Source of the DNA: Chryseobacterium sp.
GTDB lineage: Bacteria > Bacteroidota > Bacteroidia > Flavobacteriales > Weeksellaceae
Assembly (NCBI GenBank): GCA_031277615.1
Contig: JAITMC010000035.1
Span: forward strand, 245,141 to 309,140
Length of the DNA: 64,000 nucleotides
Direction: 5' to 3'
How positions within the stretch are numbered: the stretch's first letter is position 1; each line of letters starts with the position of its first letter. Under the pieces are notes generated by a model. That model was not told where the DNA came from and searched no databases. It worked only from the letters and a program-made list of their open reading frames with translations. The position numbers and the translations under genes are program-made. Shown here piece after piece: positions 17,703 to 25,122 of this stretch.

Positions 17703-18758
17703 ATGAGCACAATTACGGTAAAAGCGTACGGAGCCGAATCGACAACGGCTGACCTGAAAGAAATGAATATTGAAAGAAGAGCGGTAACTTCCAAAGATGT
17801 GGAAATTGAAATTCTATATTGCGGGGTATGCCATTCTGATCTTCATACAGCACGAAATGACTGGGGCGGATCTCTGTATCCGGTAGTTCCGGGACATGAA
17901 ATCGTAGGAAGAATTACCCATGTAGGCAGTGACGTTTCCAAATTTAAAGTGGGTGACCTTGCAGCAGTAGGCTGTATGGTGGATTCATGCGGACACTGTG
18001 ACAGCTGTAAACACGATCTTGAACAATACTGTTTAAACGGTTTTACAGGAACCTATAACGGAAAGGATAAACATTTGGGAGGTCATACTTTCGGTGGATA
18101 TTCTCAAAAAGTAGTAGTTGATGAACATTTTGTACTGAGTGTTCCTGAGAATTTAGATCTTGCTGCTGTAGCTCCCCTTTTGTGTGCAGGAATCACCACA
18201 TGGTCTCCTTTAAGACACTGGAATGCAGGCCCGGGTTCTAAGGTAGCAGTTGTAGGATTGGGAGGATTAGGCCACATGGCCATTAAACTGGCAAAAGGGC
18301 TGGGTGCAGAAGTTACCTTATTCTCAAGAACACCTGGAAAAACAGAAGATGCCAAACAATTGGGTGCCGATCACGTAGTTATTTCCACAGAGGATTCCCA
18401 AATGGACGCCGTAAAAGGAAAGTTCGACCTGATCATTGATACGGTTCCGTATGAGCACGATATCAATCCTTATATGCAGACCCTTACCCTGAACGGAACT
18501 TTGGTTCTTGTAGGATTTGTAGGGGAATTTGAAAATGAGGCCGTAAGTACAAGACCGATGATTTTCCAACGCCGCTCTGTAGCAGGATCTCTGATCGGTG
18601 GTATTGCCGAAACCCAGGAACTACTTGATTTCTGCGGAAAACACAATATTGTTTCAGAAATTGAACTGATCAATATGCAGGATATTAATCACGCTTATGA
18701 AAGAATGCTGAAGAGCGATGTAAAATACCGTTTTGTGATCGACATGCAATCAATGTAA
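17703..18758 (+). CDS. Zinc-dependent NAD(P) alcohol dehydrogenase (YahK/CAD type)
   Basis: A 351-residue medium-chain dehydrogenase that interconverts alcohols and aldehydes. Catalytic zinc ligands are in CGVCHSDLH and VVPGHEIVGR. The structural zinc site has four Cys (CGHCDSCKHDLEQYC). The Rossmann motif is VAVVGLGGLGHMAIKLAK followed by SRT, which fits NADP preference of the YahK/cinnamyl-alcohol type. Aldehyde detoxification is the usual proposed role. It follows the cupin gene by 15 bases and ends at a hairpin terminator. Confidence 0.92.
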   Translation: MSTITVKAYGAESTTADLKEMNIERRAVTSKDVEIEILYCGVCHSDLHTARNDWGGSLYPVVPGHEIVGRITHVGSDVSKFKVGDLAAVGCMVDSCGHCDSCKHDLEQYCLNGFTGTYNGKDKHLGGHTFGGYSQKVVVDEHFVLSVPENLDLAAVAPLLCAGITTWSPLRHWNAGPGSKVAVVGLGGLGHMAIKLAKGLGAEVTLFSRTPGKTEDAKQLGADHVVISTEDSQMDAVKGKFDLIIDTVPYEHDINPYMQTLTLNGTLVLVGFVGEFENEAVSTRPMIFQRRSVAGSLIGGIAETQELLDFCGKHNIVSEIELINMQDINHAYERMLKSDVKYRFVIDMQSM

Positions 18759-18781
18759 TTTTCTGTATATATTCTAACATT

Positions 18782-18810
18782 AAAGGCTCTTCTTACGGAG
18801 AGTCTTTTTA
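18782..18810 (+). terminator. Terminator of the cupin-dehydrogenase operon
   Basis: AAAGGCTCT pairs with AGAGTCTTT (one G-T wobble) across an 8-base loop, followed by TTTTATTTTTT. Confidence 0.75.
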
Positions 18811-18842
18811 TTTTTTGGGTTATTTGATTTTCAATGGGCTGA

Positions 18843-19205
18843 TTATTTTCTGTATTTTCCTTCCATATCCTGAAAGGCCCATTCTGCCATAGCATCAATC
18901 ACCGTCCCCAATCCGGCACCTGCTTCACTTAACTGATAGGTAACATGGGGCGGAACTACAGGTCGTGCAGTTCTGATGATCAGACCGTCTGCTTCGAGCT
19001 GTTTGAGATGCTGAATCAGCATTTTCTCGGTGACGGCAGGAATGGCCTTCTTCAGTTCACTGTATCTTTTTTCACCTGTGGAGAGGTTAAAAAGGATAAT
19101 TGGTTTCCAGAAGCCTCCTATTCTCTCCATTACATACATCACAGGACAGTCCTGCAATACTTTTCTGTTTTCCTGAATGGTTGAACTTTCTTTAATTGCT
19201 GTCAT
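18843..19205 (-). CDS. HxlR family winged-helix regulator
   Basis: 120 residues with the HxlR/DUF24 winged-helix fold. Visible are CPVMYVMERIGGFWKPIILFNL, with the usual N-terminal Cys (residue 19) that in YodB/HypR-type members senses electrophiles or oxidants, and the recognition helix ELKKAIPAVTEKMLIQHLKQLE. The wing is DGLIIRTARPVVPPHVTYQL. Divergent from the NmrA-like reductase, with inverted TACTT/AAGTA sites between them; it probably represses itself and that gene. Confidence 0.92.
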   Translation of the reverse strand: MTAIKESSTIQENRKVLQDCPVMYVMERIGGFWKPIILFNLSTGEKRYSELKKAIPAVTEKMLIQHLKQLEADGLIIRTARPVVPPHVTYQLSEAGAGLGTVIDAMAEWAFQDMEGKYRK

Positions 19206-19217
19206 AATAATGATACC

Positions 19218-19252
19218 TACTTTAGGGTAAGTACTTGTAAAAAAGTAAGTAC
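19218..19252. promoter_or_regulatory. Probable HxlR operator
   Basis: Two overlapping inverted repeats: TACTT-N6-AAGTA (19218-19233) and GTACTT-N10-AAGTAC (19231-19252). HxlR-type regulators bind TACT/AGTA-type palindromes. The second repeat spans the -33 TTG of the reductase promoter, so binding would block transcription. Confidence 0.6.
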
Positions 19253-19265
19253 AAATATAACTTTG
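19235..19265 (+). promoter_or_regulatory. Promoter of the NmrA-like reductase
   Basis: TTG at 19235-19237 and TAACTTTG at 19258-19265 with 20 bases between, matching the Bacteroidota consensus well. The start codon is 116 bases further on. Confidence 0.6.
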
Positions 19266-19380
19266 TATCCGGAAATAAAAAAATATTTATTATAAAAATT
19301 GCTGATAGATAATCAGTTCCATAAGAGCAGTTTATATTCAGCGATTATTAAGATTATTAAAAACAATAAAAAATTCATCT

Positions 19381-20259
19381 ATGAAAATTATCATCACAGG
19401 ATCATTAGGAAACACAGCCCGCCCTTTAGCACAGCAGTTAATTTCAGAAGGGCACACTGTTACCGTCATCAGCAGTAACGAATCCAGAAAACAGGAGATT
19501 GAAAATTTAAAAGCTATTCCGGCTATCGGGTCCATAGAAAATGTTGATTTTCTGGCTCAGACCTTTGAAGGTTCGGATGCTGTTTTTTTAATGACACCTC
19601 CGGCCATAAGTGCCACAAACATTGTTGAAAACACTATTCAAGCAGGAAAAAACTATGCTGAAGCATTAAAAAGAGCCCAGGTAAAAAAAGCCGTCATGCT
19701 GAGCAGCGTAGGAGCAGCATCTCCTGTAGAAAACGGACCTATCAAAGGGCTTCACCACATTGAAAAGCTTTATCGTGAAGTTGAAAATACCGATTTTACC
19801 TTCTTAAGAGCCGGCTATTTTTACACTAATTTTTTCAATGATATTCCGCTGATCAAAAATGCTGGAATTATCGGCGGCAATTATCCGGCTGATGCCATTA
19901 TTCCGGTTGTGCATCCGGAAGATATTGCCAAGGCCGCTGCGGAAGAACTGGTGAACAATAAAACAGGTAAAAACATCCGCTATATTGTAGGCGACAACCG
20001 GAAAGCTTCTGATTTCGCAAGCATTTTAGGGGTTTCAATAGAACAGCCGGAACTGCCGTGGATAGAATTTTCGGATGAAGATGCCTTCAACGGAATGCTT
20101 CAGGCAGGTCTTCCACAGGATATGGCCGAACTGTATACTGAAATGGGAAGAGGAATGCGGACCGGTATTGTACAGAAAGACTTTATTGATCATGGTGCGC
20201 CTGTGACAGGAAATATTAAGCTTGAAGATTTTGCAAAGGAGTTTGCAGGGAAATACTAA
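19381..20259 (+). CDS. NmrA-like NAD(P)H-binding reductase (atypical SDR)
   Basis: 292 residues with an N-terminal Rossmann fold (KIIITGSLGNTARPLAQQL, GxxGxxA pattern) and the internal motif AVMLSSVGAAS. It resembles quinone-oxidoreductase/NmrA-type proteins such as QorB. Divergence from an HxlR regulator is the standard arrangement for electrophile- or quinone-responsive reductases, so a role in reactive carbonyl or quinone stress is a reasonable inference. No catalytic Tyr-x3-Lys was identified with certainty. Followed by a strong GC-rich terminator. Confidence 0.85.
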   Translation: MKIIITGSLGNTARPLAQQLISEGHTVTVISSNESRKQEIENLKAIPAIGSIENVDFLAQTFEGSDAVFLMTPPAISATNIVENTIQAGKNYAEALKRAQVKKAVMLSSVGAASPVENGPIKGLHHIEKLYREVENTDFTFLRAGYFYTNFFNDIPLIKNAGIIGGNYPADAIIPVVHPEDIAKAAAEELVNNKTGKNIRYIVGDNRKASDFASILGVSIEQPELPWIEFSDEDAFNGMLQAGLPQDMAELYTEMGRGMRTGIVQKDFIDHGAPVTGNIKLEDFAKEFAGKY

Positions 20260-20274
20260 ATTGATTTTCCATAT

Positions 20275-20311
20275 AAAAGTTTCGGCGCGCCAGAGGCGCG
20301 CCGAAACTTTT
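20275..20311. terminator. Very strong GC-rich terminator hairpin
   Basis: A perfect 17-bp stem, AAAAGTTTCGGCGCGCC paired with GGCGCGCCGAAACTTTT, around the 3-base loop AGA. GC content of the stem core (GGCGCGCC twice) is strikingly above its surroundings. Symmetric A and T tracts make it bidirectional. Confidence 0.85.
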
Positions 20312-20363
20312 GCCAGTGTTTACTCCGAAGTCAGGAAACTTCGGAGAGCATCGGCCTATTATT

Positions 20364-20724
20364 TAAGAGCCTGTCTAAATTTCTAAATTTAATTTTTTGT
20401 AGAACATTCGAATCTTTATCTCAATGATATTTTTGAAAATAAAGATGATGATTTTTTACCACGCAAAGCTTTATGAATCATGCTGCTGATTTCAGGAGCA
20501 AAGAAGGAATCAACTTCGTTGATTCGTCTAAGCGTATACATAAGTATACCGCTTCATCTGCGTTATCTGTAAAATCTGCGGGAGAAAATACACATAACAT
20601 CCGTGAAATTCGTACAATCTGTGGAAATTTTTTTAATCCCAAACCTAAGGTTAGGCGAATTAAAAAACCAAAGGATTAATGATCATGTATACATTTTTTC
20701 AAATAAAACTTAAACAGGCTCTAA
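20364..20724. mobile_element. 355-bp MITE-like element with TAA target duplication
   Basis: Ends GAGCCTGTCTAAATTT (from 20367) and AAACTTAAACAGGCTC (to 20721) are imperfect inverted repeats (2 mismatches in 16-17). They are flanked directly by TAA on both sides (20364-20366 and 20722-20724). A TNA duplication and GAGCCTG-type ends recall the IS1031 group of IS5-family elements. The interior has no transposase; it carries the block also seen at 4886 and words such as AATCTGCGGG and ACAATCTGTGG. It fills the gap before the phosphodiesterase gene. Confidence 0.65.
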
Positions 20725-20736
20725 GACTGGTCTCTA

Positions 20737-22020
20737 TTACTTTTTATGCTGCAGAACCTCTTTCAGGACTTTCAGTTTACCATCAATCGGCTGTTCTGTT
20801 TTTAAACCGAGAATTTCAGTCACCAAAGGATAAACATTGATATTTTCAAACTCATTGATGATCTGATTGGTATTGAATTCAGGCCCCCAGGCATAGAAGA
20901 CGGCTTTCATTTCCGGAACCATCCTGGGATTATACCCGTGTTTTCCTATGGAGGTTTTCTTTCCTTTTTCAAGGAATATTTTCGGAGCATTCGGGATCAG
21001 AAGGATCTGCCCGATTCTGTTGTAACGGTCGTCTTTTGTAGCAAAATGCAGGTATTTCGGGAGCTTTTTATCGAGGTAAACTTCATAGTCAGCAGTTTTA
21101 TGGGCTTTCAGTTCTTTATACACGGTTTTTACCTCAGCCGGATTTTTAACATATACCCTCAGCAGGGTCTGGGAATTATAAAAATCGAACCTGCTTTTAT
21201 CAAAAAGTAAAGAAGGAATTTCCAGTGGGGATCCACCGTCTACTTTTATCATTCCATGATCGGAAACAAAGATAAAATTTACATTTTTTAAACCCAATGC
21301 ATTCACTTTCTCAACCAAATCTCCGATAGCCTTGTCGATTAAATGAACGGCTATTTCTGTTTGTGGGGTATCAGGCCCGAAATGATGTCCGCTTCCGTCC
21401 ACTTCCGGAAAATACAGGGAAATAAAATGAGGTCTTTTTTCTTCAGGAAGCCTGAGCCAGTTCACCACTTTATCTACTTTTTCCGAAGGGGTAAATTTTT
21501 CATGATAAGGATAGTAATAAGAAGGTCGCGCTCCTCCGGCATCGCTCGCAGAACCTACCCACATCAGAGAAGCAGATAGCATCCCCTGCTTTTCGGCCAA
21601 TGCCCAGAGTGGAGTTCCGCCATACCAGCTTCCGTCTTCGGCATTCTTTTTATTGCTCATGGCATAGCCTTCTTTTCGCTGATAATCATAGAAAAAATTA
21701 TCGATCAGGCCGTGATGCGAAGGATAAAGCCCCGTGATCAGGCTCCAGTGGTTCGGAAAAGTGATGCTGGGATAACTTGGAATCATAGCTTTAGCCTGTA
21801 CTCCGTTTCCGGAAAGTTTCAACAGGTTTTCAGCATTGTATTTTTTAGCATAATCATACCGGAACCCATCCGTTGAGCTCATAATCACATAAGGTTTTGC
21901 CTGGGTATTCGTAGTGTTGGTACGCCCCGGAACAACTACCTGCGCCGTATCGACATTAATATGTTGGGCAAAGACTGTCAGAGAAAAAAACAGCAGTACA
22001 ATTTGTATTCCTCGCTTCAT
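20737..22020 (-). CDS. Secreted ectonucleotide pyrophosphatase/phosphodiesterase
   Basis: 427 residues of the alkaline-phosphatase superfamily (NPP type). A signal peptide is present (MKRGIQIVLLFFSLTVFAQ). First metal-site Asp lies in VIMSSTDGFRYDY; the nucleophile Thr is in SITFPNHWSLITGLYPSHHG (about residue 88). Later metal ligands are in YFPEVDGSGHHFGPD, FVSDHGM and KHGYNP. Predicted to cleave phosphodiester or pyrophosphate bonds of nucleotides or related compounds outside the cytoplasm. No T9SS tail. A single gene with a candidate -7 box upstream. Confidence 0.9.
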   Translation of the reverse strand: MKRGIQIVLLFFSLTVFAQHINVDTAQVVVPGRTNTTNTQAKPYVIMSSTDGFRYDYAKKYNAENLLKLSGNGVQAKAMIPSYPSITFPNHWSLITGLYPSHHGLIDNFFYDYQRKEGYAMSNKKNAEDGSWYGGTPLWALAEKQGMLSASLMWVGSASDAGGARPSYYYPYHEKFTPSEKVDKVVNWLRLPEEKRPHFISLYFPEVDGSGHHFGPDTPQTEIAVHLIDKAIGDLVEKVNALGLKNVNFIFVSDHGMIKVDGGSPLEIPSLLFDKSRFDFYNSQTLLRVYVKNPAEVKTVYKELKAHKTADYEVYLDKKLPKYLHFATKDDRYNRIGQILLIPNAPKIFLEKGKKTSIGKHGYNPRMVPEMKAVFYAWGPEFNTNQIINEFENINVYPLVTEILGLKTEQPIDGKLKVLKEVLQHKK

Positions 22021-22034
22021 TGTAAACTTTTCGG

Positions 22035-22042
22035 CAAAGTTA
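22035..22042 (-). promoter_or_regulatory. Candidate -7 box of the phosphodiesterase gene
   Basis: TAACTTTG on the minus strand, 15 bases before the ATG at 22020. Confidence 0.35.
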
Positions 22043-22107
22043 CATTCTCTATGCTTCCTTTAAAAGCTTAAGAGGTTAAAAGTATATTAAAAACCCATGA
22101 AGTTTAT

Positions 22108-22941
22108 TTAAATTATTCTTTTCATTTCAAACTGTGACAACCAATTCTCAAGGCCTGCTTTTTCAAGAAAGATTCTGGTGTTTTTTGAGGTATCCTCTAC
22201 ATTATTCAGAGAAACCGGCTGGCCGGCTGCAATGGCTGCAAAAAGAGCCTTGCCCGTTCCCTGCTTTCTATACTCTTTATGAACAGCGATCTGATAGATC
22301 TTTCCGGCAAAAGGATTATGAATCAGATATCCGATCAGGTTTTCATCAGCATAAGCTCCCAAAACCACATAGTTTTCCGGCATAGGATTCAGTGCAAAAA
22401 CAGATGCCTGCCATGAAGGTTCAATATCCCAGAATAAACGGAGTTTTTCCCAATCAAATTCATTTATTTTTCTGAGGGTGATATCCGGATTTCCTGCTTC
22501 TGACAGGATGGCTCCTTTAAAACAAAGCAGTTTCCTGGCCACTGTAAAACCCAGATTTTCGTAAGCTCTCACTGCTGCTGCATTTCCTTCGATTACTTCC
22601 AGCAGCAATACCTCTGCTCCTCTGTCTTTTAAAACAGGGATAATAAAGTCATACATCTTTCTTACCAGTCCCTTTCCTCTGCTTTCAGGCACTACGCCTG
22701 TCCCGCCGTTGTAAATGATCTTCTTTCCATCTTCCGTCCTTTCAGCCTGAAGGATGAAACTGATTAACTTTCCATCTTCAAAAGCTCCTACTGATATATT
22801 CAGATCTAATTTTTCAGCAGCAATTTTTGAAGTAAGCATTTCCCTGGTCAGGTGAAAAGGGACAATATAATCAGAAAAAGAAAGGTTGAATACGGCTAAA
22901 AGTTCATCAATACTGATATTGGCTAAGGTTTTAAACTCCAT
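22108..22941 (-). CDS. Tandem-domain GNAT N-acetyltransferase
   Basis: 277 residues with two GNAT halves. The first has GTGVVPESRGKGLVRKMYD (acetyl-CoA loop, about residues 80-98) and VIEGNAAAVRAYENLGF. The second has IYQIAVHKEYRKQGTGKALF near 215-235. The substrate is unknown. It starts just beyond the stop of the cytidine-deaminase-like gene, and a TAATTTTG box (minus strand, 22962-22969) straddles that stop, so it may have its own promoter as well as read-through. Confidence 0.85.
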   Translation of the reverse strand: MEFKTLANISIDELLAVFNLSFSDYIVPFHLTREMLTSKIAAEKLDLNISVGAFEDGKLISFILQAERTEDGKKIIYNGGTGVVPESRGKGLVRKMYDFIIPVLKDRGAEVLLLEVIEGNAAAVRAYENLGFTVARKLLCFKGAILSEAGNPDITLRKINEFDWEKLRLFWDIEPSWQASVFALNPMPENYVVLGAYADENLIGYLIHNPFAGKIYQIAVHKEYRKQGTGKALFAAIAAGQPVSLNNVEDTSKNTRIFLEKAGLENWLSQFEMKRII

Positions 22942-22966
22942 TGATTTTTTAATTATTTATTCAAAA

Positions 22967-23362
22967 TTACCATGTTCTGTTAAGGTCCTCTTTCCAATCG
23001 TAAGGCATCAGCTCTTTTAAGGTAACGAAGATCCCGTTTTTCACTTCTATTATTGCTTCAAGGTTTTCTCTGGACAGCTGGCTCATCAGTTCACGGCAGC
23101 GTCCACAAGGCGGAACAGCATTTCCATCACTTCCTACGGCCACTACAGCTTTGATATGATGTTCTCCGTTTTTCAACATCTCAGCCACGGCGGCATGTTC
23201 GGCACAAAAGCCCATGGAACAGGCCGTATCGATACTGATCCCGGTATAGACGTTTCCACTTGCCGTTTCAAGAGCGGCCGCTACGCCACCGTATTCTATA
23301 AAATCATTCAGGATTCTGGATTGTGCAAACTGGCCGGCGATTTCCTTTAAATTCTTTTCCAT
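22967..23362 (-). CDS. Cytidine deaminase-like zinc hydrolase
   Basis: 131 residues with the deaminase zinc site: CAEHAAVAEML (Cys ligand and catalytic Glu) and PCGRCREL (two Cys ligands). The length and the CAEH...PCGRCR spacing fit cytidine deaminases and blasticidin-S deaminase-type proteins. It would deaminate cytidine or a related nucleoside in pyrimidine salvage. Ten bases separate it from the GrpB-like gene, so the two are probably cotranscribed. Confidence 0.88.
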   Translation of the reverse strand: MEKNLKEIAGQFAQSRILNDFIEYGGVAAALETASGNVYTGISIDTACSMGFCAEHAAVAEMLKNGEHHIKAVVAVGSDGNAVPPCGRCRELMSQLSRENLEAIIEVKNGIFVTLKELMPYDWKEDLNRTW

Positions 23363-23372
23363 GAAATAAATA

Positions 23373-23975
23373 TTAATTTTGGTGAGTACTCAGATACCAT
23401 TGAACAGCATTGGCTTCTTCTCTTTTGATAAACGGATCTTTAGCTTCATTATAATCATTACCATCAAACCATTCCATGGTACTGAGTTTTTCTTTCAGCT
23501 GCTGATATTCCTGCTTCACATCAGGATAGGTCCGCAGATAATCCCGGAATGCAATATGCCTGAGCCAATGTTCTGATGAAACAGGAATAGCGTGGATATG
23601 AGCGATCCGGAGATGATGATTGTGAAGCGCCTCAGGAATTTCAGCTCCGGAATAAATAACCTCCGGAAATCCCAGGTTTTGAGGCCGATCTGTAAGTTTA
23701 ATAAAAAAACGTCTGTAAGGCATCTCTTGATTATATTTTTCATAATAAACATAATCCTGGCTCAGCAATAATGGAGGAATCTGATCCAGTTCCACCTCAT
23801 CTTTTACCCCAATCATGATATCGATAATGGGTTTGGCTGATAAACCCTCAACAGAAGTACTTCCGATATGCTCTATTTCCGGATTTAAAGAACCTGTACT
23901 TTTTTTCAATTCATCTTTTATGGATTCAAATTGTGATTTCCAGAACGGATTGTATTTTTCAAAAGTAATTTTCAT
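23373..23975 (-). CDS. GrpB/UPF0157 family nucleotidyltransferase-like protein
   Basis: The ATG at 23975 (MKITFEKYNPFW) is preferred over the GTG at 23993, because the latter overlaps a candidate -7 box. The signature HIGSTSVEGLSAKPIIDIMIG is the GrpB form of the nucleotidyltransferase fold (GS and DxD-like acidic residues). Later LRIAHIHAIPVSSEHW is also typical. Members are of unknown biochemical function, sometimes near dephospho-CoA kinase. The neighbouring deaminase gene gives no firm clue. Confidence 0.85.
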   Translation of the reverse strand: MKITFEKYNPFWKSQFESIKDELKKSTGSLNPEIEHIGSTSVEGLSAKPIIDIMIGVKDEVELDQIPPLLLSQDYVYYEKYNQEMPYRRFFIKLTDRPQNLGFPEVIYSGAEIPEALHNHHLRIAHIHAIPVSSEHWLRHIAFRDYLRTYPDVKQEYQQLKEKLSTMEWFDGNDYNEAKDPFIKREEANAVQWYLSTHQN

Positions 23976-23992
23976 TGGATTCAGCTTATACA

Positions 23993-24000
23993 CAAAGGTA
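23993..24000 (-). promoter_or_regulatory. Candidate -7 box of the GrpB-like gene
   Basis: TACCTTTG on the minus strand fits TAnnTTTG, 17 bases before the chosen ATG. Confidence 0.4.
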
Positions 24001-24002
24001 TA

Positions 24003-24680
24003 AAAAGCATATGAAAATTTTCACCTCTATTCTGTAGAATCCTTTGAAAAAGGTAGTTATAGACCATTAAGCTACAAAAAACTTCCTGCAGAATGGCATT
24101 GAAATACGACTGAGCATTCTGATTCTCTCTGTACCAGAATTGATCTGCTTTACAGCCCCCTTCAGAAAGATTTCATCGTATGTTCTGCTATCGCAGGAAG
24201 TCACCAAAAACACAACTTTAAGTAAAAAATAAATAGGTATTTTTATTTTAACCCCTTACAAGCTTTTCTTCATTTTTCCTATATTGTTTTTGCAAGCCTT
24301 TTCTGTTTTATTTGTAGCGAAAAAAGATATAAAAAATTGGGAATATAAAAGGCCACAGACACGCTTTCCGGAAGCTGTTTTAACATCTTTTTTAAAATCA
24401 GTGAATATAATAACTCCACTAAACACAATATCAATAAATTTTAAAACAGGACATGTTTTTTAGTGAAAATAAAATAGCGCCCAAATGGCAATTTTTGGAG
24501 TTATTTGAAGAAATATCCGGAATATTTCTTCTTTTTGTGACAGAAAAGATGACTATTTTGAAATTCACTTATATTTTTGAAATGAGATACGGCAATGAAA
24601 AAAAATTAATAGCTCTGATGAATCAACTTACTAGTGACCGATTTTCGGAAAAGAAATGAAAGGAGTATGATATATCAAAA
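24003..24680. other. Gene-poor intergenic interval
   Basis: About 680 bases without a supported gene. A plus-strand 68-codon frame at 24453-24659 has no recognisable features. A 9-bp inverted repeat (ACTTCCTGC at 24081, GCAGGAAGT at 24193) encloses about 100 bases and may be a decayed element. The rest is AT-rich without clear motifs. Confidence 0.5.
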
Positions 24681-24681
24681 A

Positions 24682-24706
24682 AATACCCCGGCAAAACCGG
24701 GGTATT
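24682..24706 (-). terminator. Terminator of the rpoB-rpoC-DUF3467 transcript
   Basis: AATACCCCGG pairs perfectly with CCGGGGTATT around CAAAA, with an A-run (T-run on the minus strand) immediately left. It closes the polymerase operon. Confidence 0.85.
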
Positions 24707-24729
24707 CTTATTTTATGGTAAGAAAAATC

Positions 24730-25035
24730 TTAAGCTTGTACGTTGTTTCCTCCTAATACGAAAGGCTCAACTTCTTTGATTTCTCCGAACTGCTGCTCAT
24801 AGTTAGCGATGTTCTGTTGAAGAGCGTTTAAAACTCTCTTAGCGTGAAGTGGAGCAAGAATAACTCTTGATCTTACTTTCGCTTGCTGTACCCCCGGCAT
24901 TAATTGGATGAAATCTACTACGAACTCAGATGGAGAGTGGTTTACCAATGCTAAGTTAGCATAGATACCAGCCGCTACCATTTCGTTTAATTCGATGTTG
25001 ATGTTTCCGTCTTGTGGATTTTGATTGTTGTCCAT
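24730..25035 (-). CDS. DUF3467 domain protein
   Basis: 101 residues matching the DUF3467 pattern: INIELNEMVAAGIYANLALV, then HSPSEFVVDFIQLMPG and KVRSRVILAPLHAKRVLNAL. The family is widespread in Bacteroidota and usually sits immediately after rpoC, as here (87 bases downstream). Function is unknown; constant linkage to RNA polymerase suggests a link with transcription, but that is inference. Soluble, no signal. Confidence 0.9.
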   Translation of the reverse strand: MDNNQNPQDGNINIELNEMVAAGIYANLALVNHSPSEFVVDFIQLMPGVQQAKVRSRVILAPLHAKRVLNALQQNIANYEQQFGEIKEVEPFVLGGNNVQA

Positions 25036-25061
25036 TGTTATAAATTATGTTTTTAAAATTC

Positions 25062-25110
25062 GAAATTTGAGATTGTGAAAATATAAAAATAATTTCAAAC
25101 CTCAAATTTC
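25062..25110. repeat. Inverted repeat between rpoC and DUF3467 genes
   Basis: GAAATTTGAG (25062-25071) and CTCAAATTTC (25101-25110) form a perfect 10-bp AT-rich stem. The same word family recurs before rpoC at 29400. Confidence 0.5.
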
Positions 25111-25122
25111 AAATCATTAATT

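Noticed and set aside
20473-20679. 68-codon ORF inside the 20.4-kb element
   Set aside because: Lies wholly within degraded repeat sequence; no transposase-like residues.
24453-24659. 68-codon plus-strand ORF in the gap before DUF3467
   Set aside because: No recognisable domain, signal, promoter or neighbour context; AT-rich frame of a length expected by chance.
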